NCBI GenBank assembly: GCA_030746455.1
Contig: JASLMQ010000134.1
Coordinates: 1 to 5,024 of the forward strand
Reading direction: 5' to 3'
Length of the DNA stretch: 5,024 nt
Origin: Candidatus Latescibacterota bacterium
Lineage (GTDB): Bacteria; Latescibacterota; UBA2968; GCA-2709665
Position 1 is the first letter of the stretch, and each line of letters begins with the position of its first letter. Made by a program: the position numbers and the translations under genes. Below are positions 1 through 5,024 of this stretch, in pieces. The notes beneath the pieces are model-generated. The model saw nothing but the letters and a program-made list of their open reading frames with translations, ran no database searches and was not told the DNA's origin.

Positions 1-1511
1 ACCTTGCCGGCGTCCACTCGATATCGCAGGGAGCCGTCCATCGCCTTGTGCCCACCCACCAGGGACTCCGCGCGCTGCACCACCGACCCGTCCTCGAGCC
101 GCATCCCCTGCAGCTTCTGGTATCCGCCGGTCACGAGCAAGGGCCCTCGGGGATCGTCCCTGGCAACCGGCAGCGCCCAGATCTGCCCGGGGTTGATGCT
201 GTTCTCCGGGGTCTTCCGGATCTGATTGTGCAGCGGCAGCCAGTTGAGCATATAACCGACGTACCAGCCGCCGTCCCATCCCTTGCACCAGAACGGCTCG
301 AAGAGGTAGTCCACCCCCGGATCAGGCGAGTGGGTCTTCACCGGGATCTCGAGGAAATCGCCCCCATCGACGGCGGACAGACCGATGGTGCGCTTGTCCT
401 CCGAGACCCAGACCGCCGTTTCATTCGGCGCGCCCTCCCGCTCAAGCATCGGGCTCTTCACAGAGGGCAGCAGGGCCAGGGTCCAGCCATCGCGCGTCGG
501 CTTCTCCACCCGCATCTCGCGGCCCGAGACCACGTTCCGAAGGGTCACGGCCTCGTCGGTGGTTGCCACCTCGATCCAGTCGTCCAGGTCGGCGCCACGC
601 GGCAACTGCTTCTGCAACCACGCCGGCAGCCAGGGGACGCCGCCCCGCTTGCGCTTGTGGCCCGTGAACCGGCCAGACCCGTCGGTTCTCATGATCACGC
701 CGGGCCTGGACACGAAGACGTATTTTCCGCTCTCGCTGAAGTACGAAACCCCGGGGTACTGGAGGTGCGACTGCCTCCCCTGCGCGATCAGCCAGAGCTC
801 GGCTCCCGTATACGTATCGCTGAAGATCGCGAACCCGGGTCGCTCGAAGTCAGCCGCTTCCTTCAGCGTCCTCAGCCCGTGGATGGGATCCAGCTGCAGG
901 TTCTGCGCCCAGCGTCGCTCGAGCTCCGTGTCGCCCAGCCGGGTCACCGAGATCGACCGGATCTCCATCCGCTTCGGTTCCTGGTCCTGCCCTTCAAGGC
1001 CGGCCCTGGCCTCCCGAGCCTGAAGGCCGACGGTCACGCTTGTCGCGCTAACGCCGACTTCCACGAAGAACGGCAGCTGTGCCGTCTTGAGGTCTTCGGT
1101 CACCCCGATCGGGATCCGGAACAGCCCGTAGCTCGGCGAGATGAAGTTCGTGCCCGTGACGTCGTAATCCAGCGCGTCGACGAACATCGTGGCCTCGGCC
1201 GAGTTCGTGCGCAGCACGGCCTCCAGCAGGTAGTGGCCGGGCGGCAGGCTCACCTCCTGCACCAGGCTGCCCGAGACCTCATATGTCAGTGTGCCGACCA
1301 GTCGCTCCACATCATACGTGAAGTCGCCCCTGACCTCCCATCCATGCGGTCCCTCCCCATCGGACCTCGACAGGTCGCCGTTGATCAGATAGCCGTTGGC
1401 CGGTACGGCCATGGAATCCCCCTCCCTATCCTGCCCCGCGGCACCAACCGCGCCGCAGGCAACCCCGATCAGGATGGCTGCGATGGTCCACATGCCCTTC
1501 CCGCATCCCAT
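1..1511 (-). CDS. Exported beta-propeller-like protein, 3' end cut by window edge
   Basis: The frame is open from ATG 1511-1509 to the left edge (503 complete codons, no stop), so the C-terminus lies outside. Residues 1-26 form a signal peptide: a short basic start (MGCGKGM), hydrophobic WTIAAILIGVACGAVG, and a plausible cleavage after VGA. IGVAC is a poor lipobox because of Gly at -3. Residues about 38-165 are beta-rich (NGDLSR, GWEVRGDF, LPPGHYLLEAVLRT), like a jelly-roll or carbohydrate-binding domain. From about 222 the sequence (FAIFSDTYTGAELWLI, SHLQYPGVSYFSESGKYVFV, later FEPFWCKGWDGGWYVGYMLNWLP) has the TG-x-E-x-W and 'H..YPG.SYFS..GKY' pattern of oligogalacturonate-lyase-like or WD40-like propellers. 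That assignment is inference, and no catalytic residues were identified. The start at 1511 is preferred because GGAAG lies 9 bases upstream; the alternative ATG at 1493 has its purine run too close (3 bases). It probably acts outside the cytoplasm on or near a polysaccharide. Confidence 0.82.
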   Translation of the reverse strand, partial: MGCGKGMWTIAAILIGVACGAVGAAGQDREGDSMAVPANGYLINGDLSRSDGEGPHGWEVRGDFTYDVERLVGTLTYEVSGSLVQEVSLPPGHYLLEAVLRTNSAEATMFVDALDYDVTGTNFISPSYGLFRIPIGVTEDLKTAQLPFFVEVGVSATSVTVGLQAREARAGLEGQDQEPKRMEIRSISVTRLGDTELERRWAQNLQLDPIHGLRTLKEAADFERPGFAIFSDTYTGAELWLIAQGRQSHLQYPGVSYFSESGKYVFVSRPGVIMRTDGSGRFTGHKRKRGGVPWLPAWLQKQLPRGADLDDWIEVATTDEAVTLRNVVSGREMRVEKPTRDGWTLALLPSVKSPMLEREGAPNETAVWVSEDKRTIGLSAVDGGDFLEIPVKTHSPDPGVDYLFEPFWCKGWDGGWYVGYMLNWLPLHNQIRKTPENSINPGQIWALPVARDDPRGPLLVTGGYQKLQGMRLEDGSVVQRAESLVGGHKAMDGSLRYRVDAGK

Positions 1512-1520
1512 ATGCTCTGT

Positions 1521-1525
1521 CTTCC
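1521..1525 (-). promoter_or_regulatory. Candidate ribosome binding site of the exported propeller gene
   Basis: The minus strand reads GGAAG here, 9 bases before ATG 1511-1509. The match to the 16S anti-Shine-Dalgarno sequence is modest, but it favours this start over the ATG at 1493. Confidence 0.45.
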
Positions 1526-1539
1526 GTGTCCGGAGTCTG

Positions 1540-1558
1540 CCCCGGGCCTGACCCGGGG
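1540..1558. repeat. Perfect GC-rich hairpin (7-bp stem, 5-nt loop)
   Basis: CCCCGGG at 1540-1546 pairs perfectly with CCCGGGG at 1552-1558 around the loop CCTGA. Two further G-T wobble positions could extend the stem. On the transcribed (minus) strand no T-run follows, so it is not a classic intrinsic terminator. It lies between the decayed Kelch sequence and the start of the exported propeller gene. It could be a REP-like palindrome, a transcript-stabilising or attenuating hairpin, or chance in GC-rich DNA. Confidence 0.5.
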
Positions 1559-1624
1559 TGTCTTTCGTGGTGCCCCGCGTCGTAGGACCGAAGTCAGATC
1601 CCCTCCGGCATCTCCCCCGCAGGC

Positions 1625-1994
1625 GGCGCCACCGATCATCCCCCGGTGCGGCCAGGGAGCCCGCTCGACGACCCGGGTCCAGGTCACGCCGTCTTCCGAA
1701 TTCCACACGTCGCTGTAGAAGACCTCGTCCCCCCCCCGCGAAGCCGGGCATCGTCTGCCCGCCGATCACCCAGATCCGGCCGTCGAACGCGAGGGTGTAA
1801 TGCAGCGCCCGGGGCGCCCAGGGCACACTGTCATTGACGAGATCCCAGTGGACACCGTCCGCGCTGCTCCACACGTCGTTCTGGTAGTGCTTCTGATTGC
1901 AGTCGCCCCCCACGATCCACATCCGGTCGCGGTAAACGACGTATCCGGCCGCGTGCCTCCCCTCCCACGGCCCCTGGGGGTTCATCCACGTTGC
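1625..1994 (-). pseudogene. Kelch-repeat beta-propeller remnant, frameshifted
   Basis: Two frames together spell about two and a half Kelch blades. From 1994 to about 1739, codons whose first base is congruent to 2 mod 3 read TWMNPQGPWEGRHAAG, YVVYRDRMWIVGGD, YQNDVWSSADGVHW, PWAPRALHYTLAF and DGRIWVIGGQTMPGF. From 1729 to about 1625 the next frame (1 mod 3) continues with DEVFYSDVWNSEDGVTWTRV and PWPHRGMIGG. The recurring hallmarks are aromatic-R-x-x-H, 'xxMW(I/V)(V/I)GG' and '(N/S)DVW.S.DGV.W'. The switch falls at C9 (1729-1737); removing one base there restores the frame. Similarity stops after MIGG, and the rest of the third blade is not recognisable. Intact Kelch propellers need about six or seven blades, so this is a fragment. 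Its own start is missing: it is entered only from the broken upstream gene. A real gene with sequencing errors in homopolymers remains possible, but the missing blades argue for decay. Confidence 0.72.
1729..1737. other. C9 homopolymer at a Kelch frameshift
   Basis: This run of nine C's (G9 on the coding strand) is the longest homopolymer I noticed in the window. Kelch sequence ends in one frame on its upstream side (GGQTMPGFAG) and resumes in another on its downstream side (DEVFYSDVW). Eight bases instead of nine would restore a single frame. Slippage in the genome and base-count error in sequencing are both possible. Confidence 0.7.
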
Positions 1995-2229
1995 CCCCGG
2001 CATACTCCCATACCGAGAAACCGCCACCCGGTCCAACCGTCCGGCTGCCCGCGGTGAAGACGAGGCGCACGGTCACATGTTCTCCCGCAACGGACTCTGT
2101 GGGATCGATTCGGACCGTGCCGAAATCGTCGTCGCCAACCAGGTTTCGTGCCCTCTCGCCCATCGCGTATCCCTTCCGAATCCACTTACGGTCTATGGTC
2201 TCGGAACCAGGGGCCCCCCACGCGCTCAT
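1831..2229 (-). pseudogene. 5' end of a coupled gene fused out of frame to Kelch remains
   Basis: An open frame of 132 codons starts at ATG 2229, overlapping the TGA of the upstream gene as ATGA, so translation is probably coupled. Residues 1 to about 77 look genuine: IDRKWIRKGYAMGERARNL, then GTVRIDPTESVAGEHVTVRL and VFTAGSRTVGPGGGFSVWEY. This is a beta-sandwich-like start (VAG...V.....TAG......GGG) resembling N-terminal domains of large secreted-hydrolase-type proteins in Planctomycetes-like genomes; DUF3604-type proteins are one possibility. That comparison is from memory. From about residue 78 the composition changes to Arg-rich (EARGRIRRLPRPDVDRGGRL). The same bases read in another frame give clear Kelch sequence from 1994 downward. 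The change falls at C5 (1994-1998), where removing one base would join WEYAG to ATWMNPQGPW. There is no export signal. A 132-residue chimera of this kind is unlikely to be functional. Confidence 0.6.
1994..1998. other. C5 run where the reading frame switches into Kelch sequence
   Basis: Upstream codons have first base congruent to 0 mod 3; Kelch codons just downstream are 2 mod 3. Deleting one base of this run would make the two continuous. This is the most likely position of the lesion, though the exact base cannot be fixed. Confidence 0.5.
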
Positions 2230-3989
2230 CTGCGGTTCCGCCTCACAGTAACGTGGTTGGCGGGGAAATCGATCTCCACTTCATGCCCGTCCGTAGAGTA
2301 GACGAGCGATTCGATATTCCGCGTCTCCCCCGACATCGTGATCTCCGGTGTCCCCACGGCGCTTTCCTCCGCGATCCATTTCATGTCCCTCAACGCGGCA
2401 TTGTAGGCCTCCTTCGTGTCGCCGCTGTCCTCCCGGTGGCGGTGATCGAAGTGGATCGCGCAGTACCCCAAGCCCATGCCCCCGGCGCAGGCCATCACCG
2501 TTCTCGCCCGGACGTCATTGCGCATCCCCGGCTTGGCGTGGTGGAACTGGTAGCCCGGCTTGCCCCCGTGTCCGACGGCCATCGACCGCAGGCAGTGCCA
2601 GAAGGCCCGCTCCGGATTGGCGATGGGCCCCGCATCCTCGTTGAGAATGATGTCCGCCGCCTCCATCACCTTCTTGGGCATGCGCGAGTCGTTCAGCATC
2701 AGCACCTTGCCCTCGAAGGACCGCGTCACCTGGCGGATGTCCCACATCAGGTCGTTCACGGCGTTCCACCAGCTGTTCTCGTCGTAGGCGTCGTCGTAGG
2801 CCGTCAGGCTCTCGCCGAAGAGCGGAAGCCCGGCCGGCCAGGTGTCCACATACGTCCCCGCGAGCTGAGGATAGGTACTGAGCATGTAGGTGATCCGCCG
2901 GCAGAGCCAGTCCCGCCACTCCGCGCACCGGACCTCCATCACGGGATCCGAATCCATCGGGTACTCGGTCGTGGGCACCACCCCATCCTTGAACCAGTTC
3001 ATGTCGATTTTCATCGACTCCTGCATCCGCGACTGCTCCAGCCCCCCGTCCGCGGCCCTGTACCGCAGGCGATGAAGGTCCGGCGTGCCGTACTCCGGGT
3101 CCGTCATCAGATCCACCTTGCCGTGAACGCAGTTGTAGTAGATCAGCGGCGCCATGCTCGAGTCGGTCAGGACATCGAGCGACTTGACGAAGAAGTCCAT
3201 TCGCGGATGATGCCTGGCCATCCCGGGGCTCCAGAATCGCTTGTCGAAATGCTGCGAGAGATGGCCGGGCTCGATCACCACGTATTTCACCCCCAGCTCC
3301 TCCATGGTTGCCGCATCGTTCCGGAATCCCTCCAGGTTGTAGCTGCCGTCCTCGTTGCCGTAGTTGGCCAGGTCATCGTAGAACCACATCATCTGCGCGT
3401 CATCCGTCCGGATCCCGTCGTACGGCACGTGCCGATGGTAGTTCCTGAGGCAGTCGATCAGGCCTGTTCCCCGCACGGTGTGGAATTCGATTGCCCACGA
3501 GGAGCGCTCGGTTCCGTCGAGAAAGAAAAACGTGATGCCCCCGTCCCCCAGCCTCAGGCCCACGCCCTTCTCCACCGTTTCGCAGGCCACCATCTCGCAC
3601 GCGGGGTTCGTCCCTGGATCGAAACAGATCGCCAGCGGCAGGTCGGCCGGGATCGCCGCCTGGCCCACACCCGAGCGCTTGGGCAGGCCGAAGTGCGTGA
3701 AGGAGAACCCGGCTCCCTTCAGATCGTAGACCGGCGGGTTGTGGAGCCACGTGGGCACGTAGGCGAGCCCGCGCCCCGTTGAGAAGCGGATCTTGAGAGG
3801 ATGTTGGGCCAGGCCCCTGTTGCTCACCCGCATCAGGTACCGGGTATGATCGCCCTCGCCGGACACCTGAACGTCCATGTGCGTGCTGTGGAACGCGAAG
3901 CTCCTCCCGCAGGGCTCCTCCCGGACGGCCTGGGCCTCGTCCGGGAACCGTATGGTGTCGAGCTGTATCCCGTCCGCCTGCTCTGCCAT
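2226..3989 (-). CDS. TIM-barrel glycoside-hydrolase-like protein, family unassigned
   Basis: An intact 587-residue protein with no signal peptide or membrane segment, so probably cytoplasmic. Residues about 20-190 are beta-rich with a conserved-looking core (YLMRVSNRGL, LKIRFSTGRGLAYVPTWLHN). Residues about 197-545 alternate strand-like and helix-like segments as in a (beta/alpha)8 barrel: AQMMWFYDDLANYGNEDG (198-215), KYVVIEPGH (235-243), APLIYYNCVHG (280-290), AGTYVDTWPAG (377-387), KVLMLND (428-434), DIILNEDAGP (446-455), LGYCAIHFDHRHRED (507-521). A short beta-rich tail closes the protein. If the strands are numbered correctly, D382 ends strand 4 and E451 or D452 ends strand 6. In clan GH-D and GH31-type retaining enzymes the nucleophile sits on strand 4 and the acid/base on strand 6. 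The layout therefore suggests a glycosidase, but substrate and family are unknown. The start is fixed by GAGGGAG 6 bases upstream. The stop overlaps the next start (ATGA). Confidence 0.88.
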   Translation of the reverse strand: MAEQADGIQLDTIRFPDEAQAVREEPCGRSFAFHSTHMDVQVSGEGDHTRYLMRVSNRGLAQHPLKIRFSTGRGLAYVPTWLHNPPVYDLKGAGFSFTHFGLPKRSGVGQAAIPADLPLAICFDPGTNPACEMVACETVEKGVGLRLGDGGITFFFLDGTERSSWAIEFHTVRGTGLIDCLRNYHRHVPYDGIRTDDAQMMWFYDDLANYGNEDGSYNLEGFRNDAATMEELGVKYVVIEPGHLSQHFDKRFWSPGMARHHPRMDFFVKSLDVLTDSSMAPLIYYNCVHGKVDLMTDPEYGTPDLHRLRYRAADGGLEQSRMQESMKIDMNWFKDGVVPTTEYPMDSDPVMEVRCAEWRDWLCRRITYMLSTYPQLAGTYVDTWPAGLPLFGESLTAYDDAYDENSWWNAVNDLMWDIRQVTRSFEGKVLMLNDSRMPKKVMEAADIILNEDAGPIANPERAFWHCLRSMAVGHGGKPGYQFHHAKPGMRNDVRARTVMACAGGMGLGYCAIHFDHRHREDSGDTKEAYNAALRDMKWIAEESAVGTPEITMSGETRNIESLVYSTDGHEVEIDFPANHVTVRRNRR

Positions 3990-3995
3990 GTCGCA

Positions 3996-4002
3996 CTCCC
4001 TC
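3996..4002 (-). promoter_or_regulatory. Ribosome binding site of the TIM-barrel gene
   Basis: The minus strand reads GAGGGAG, a strong Shine-Dalgarno match, 6 bases before ATG 3989-3987. It fixes that start codon. Confidence 0.8.
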
Positions 4003-4108
4003 TTCGCGCTTCCTGCCTGGATGATAGGGCAAGTTAGTATGCACAGCCCTCGTCTCGACCTCGATCCGTCGCCCCCCTGCCTCTTCGGCGGCCTTCGTTC
4101 TTGCTCTT

Positions 4109-4133
4109 CTCTGCGTCTCCGCGTCTCTGCGGG
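4109..4133. repeat. GCGTCTC-type low-complexity intergenic repeat
   Basis: On the plus strand, GCGTCT at 4113-4118 recurs at 4121-4126, and CTGCG at 4111-4115 recurs at 4127-4131, giving a short imperfect tandem array with a period of about 8 bases. Very similar strings ('ctctgcgtctccgcgtctctgcg') are, from memory, scattered in many environmental bacterial genomes, often noticed because their translation gives 'RRDAETQRR' or 'SASPRLCG' in spurious proteins. Both translations are present here. Its function is unknown. Confidence 0.6.
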
Positions 4134-4187
4134 AGGACGCTCTACGCAACGGCAAATCGCTCAACCTGCATGTTGGCCCCTCTGGAC

Positions 4188-5024
4188 CTACTCATCCCCC
4201 CCATAGAATCGCTCCAGCCATTCCGCCTCCGGCAGCCCGTGGAAGTCCATGCCGCGCACCCGCTTGTACTCCTCCACCCGCTCGTGCACCTGTTCATCCG
4301 CATACGGATAGTAGGCCGGGTACACGGTGCGTCCGTCGTCCCCGACCTCGGTCTCGCACACGAAGGGAACCTGGGCGATGCGGCGCAGCCACGCCCTCTT
4401 GCCCTCCTCCATCAGGTGCACCTCTTCGTGGAAGGTGTCGAACGGGTCGGCGTGGTCGCTGCCGTCGGTCGTGCAGATCCTCCAGATTTCGTAGGGCTTG
4501 CCCTCACGCACAGCCCGTGTCAGCTGGTAGGTATCCATGAACGCGCCCGCCGCGTCCACGAAGACGCTCCGCGTGTCCAGGTCCAGCGCGATCCAGCGCC
4601 CTTCCTCGGGGTGGAAATGCTCCAGTAGAATGTGCCCGTTGTCGTAGTCGTTCCAATCCTCCAGCGTCAGCAGCTGGACACGCCGCACGCGCAGGCCCAG
4701 ACCCTGCATCGTCCGGAGGCAGTATCCGTGGAAGGGCCCGCAGTGGATCGACAGCCGCCGGGTCAACACGGCCGCATCGCGCTCCTTGCCCGACAGCTTG
4801 ATGTCCGCGCGCCCGTGCACGTGGATCCGGCAGAGCGAGGCGAACAGCGTGAAGTCGTCCCGACCGTAGTAGATGACATTGCGAAACGCCCGCGCGTCGT
4901 AGTCGGCGAACCGGTAGAGCCCCTCCCGCTCGATCCGGAAGGCTCGGCCGCCGAACCGGACCGTGGCCGGCTCCCTGACGATCAGCGGCAGCGTCTCCAG
5001 CTCAACCGGACAATCCGCCGTCCC
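4188..5024 (-). CDS. Transglutaminase-like (cysteine protease fold) protein, 5' end cut
   Basis: The frame is open from the right edge (first full codon at 5024) to TAG at 4190-4188, showing 278 residues; the start lies outside the window. A GTG at 4820 is internal, because the same frame continues upstream with protein-like sequence (PLIVREPATVRFGGRAFRI, then GLYRFADYDARAFRNVIYYG). The transglutaminase-core pattern is visible with an ordered Cys-His-Asp set: C95 in SIHCGPFHGYCLRTM (codon 4742-4740), H131 in YDNGHILLEHFHPEEGRW (codon 4634-4632) and D148 in WIALDLD (codon 4583-4581). Between them GLGLRVRRVQLL matches the usual 'alGipaR.v.' segment, and the W before D is also typical. Such domains cleave or form amide bonds, or act as inactive binding modules. 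The substrate is unknown. The C-terminal 80 residues are rich in acidic and aromatic residues and unrecognised. It is co-directional with the TIM-barrel gene, 198 bases upstream of it. Confidence 0.8.
   Translation of the reverse strand, partial: GTADCPVELETLPLIVREPATVRFGGRAFRIEREGLYRFADYDARAFRNVIYYGRDDFTLFASLCRIHVHGRADIKLSGKERDAAVLTRRLSIHCGPFHGYCLRTMQGLGLRVRRVQLLTLEDWNDYDNGHILLEHFHPEEGRWIALDLDTRSVFVDAAGAFMDTYQLTRAVREGKPYEIWRICTTDGSDHADPFDTFHEEVHLMEEGKRAWLRRIAQVPFVCETEVGDDGRTVYPAYYPYADEQVHERVEEYKRVRGMDFHGLPEAEWLERFYGGDE

Larger units (their letters stand above)
3990..4187. other. Intergenic gap between the transglutaminase-like and TIM-barrel genes
   Basis: These 198 bases carry the GCGTCTC-type repeat and, next to the downstream gene, its ribosome binding site. 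I see no convincing -35/-10 pair, hairpin with T-run, or small gene. The gap is long enough to hold a separate promoter for the TIM-barrel gene, so the two neighbours need not share a transcript. Confidence 0.5.

Noticed and set aside
1540..1558. Intrinsic terminator for the upstream genes
   Set aside because: The stem is strong, but no T-run follows on the transcribed strand, so I list it only as a hairpin.
1560..1596. Possible continuation of the third Kelch blade (RSYDAGHHERH) in yet another frame
   Set aside because: The string resembles a 'GTYD' blade segment, but an in-frame TGA at 1596-1594 precedes it and the flanks do not match, so chance is as likely as homology.
48..1718. 556-codon open frame on the plus strand
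   Set aside because: It is antisense to the exported propeller gene and part of the Kelch remnant. Its product is rich in Arg, Pro, His and Val with no domain pattern, while the minus-strand reading has a signal peptide and beta-rich domains. Long antisense frames are expected in GC-rich codon-biased DNA.
2148..3782. 544-codon open frame on the plus strand
   Set aside because: It is a shadow of the TIM-barrel gene, with composition dominated by His, Arg, Val and Pro. The minus strand has a strong ribosome binding site and a coherent protein.
3400..4164. 254-codon minus-strand open frame overlapping the start of the TIM-barrel gene
   Set aside because: It is out of frame with the convincing gene, Arg/Gly-rich, and its first part translates the intergenic repeat (RRDAETQRR).
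4101..4628. 175-codon plus-strand open frame starting in the intergenic repeat
   Set aside because: It begins with SASPRLCG, the usual spurious translation of this repeat, then runs antisense to the transglutaminase-like gene without any domain pattern.
4188..4820. A GTG start at 4820 for the transglutaminase-like gene
   Set aside because: The same frame stays open to the window edge with protein-like sequence, and no good ribosome binding site precedes the GTG. The real start is outside the window.

Overview
The window is GC-rich DNA with strong third-position G/C bias. All supported genes lie on the minus strand, so transcription runs from high to low coordinates. The gene content is a carbohydrate-active-looking TIM-barrel protein, a secreted beta-propeller-like protein, Kelch-repeat remnants and a transglutaminase-like protein. 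Together with a short intergenic repeat, this suggests an environmental bacterium of the Planctomycetes / Lentisphaerae / Kiritimatiellae / Hydrogenedentes kind. That placement is inferred from gene style, since no marker gene is present.

Layout in order of transcription. (1) Positions 5024-4188 hold the 3' part of a transglutaminase-like gene whose start lies beyond the right edge. (2) Positions 4187-3990 are a 198-base gap containing a low-complexity GCGTCTC-type repeat and, at its downstream end, the ribosome binding site of the next gene. (3) Positions 3989-2226 hold an intact 587-codon gene for a predicted cytoplasmic protein with an N-terminal beta-rich domain and a TIM-barrel-like domain, most like a glycoside hydrolase but not assignable to a numbered family. 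(4) A further gene starts at 2229 in an ATGA overlap with the previous stop. After about 77 codons its reading frame is broken and it runs into the remains of a Kelch beta-propeller gene (about 1994-1625). The Kelch sequence changes frame at least once more, at a run of nine C's. (5) A GC-rich hairpin sits at 1540-1558. (6) From 1511 to the left edge is a long open frame for an exported protein with a signal peptide, a jelly-roll-like domain and a beta-propeller-like domain. Its 3' end lies outside the window.

Read together, this looks like one co-directional cluster concerned with polysaccharide or glycoconjugate handling, in which one member has become a chimeric, frameshifted pseudogene. 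The pseudogene is the most unusual object here. The best candidate for poorly described biochemistry is the TIM-barrel protein. I found no RNA genes, CRISPR array, transposase or att-type structure. The very long plus-strand open frames are shadows of the minus-strand genes.
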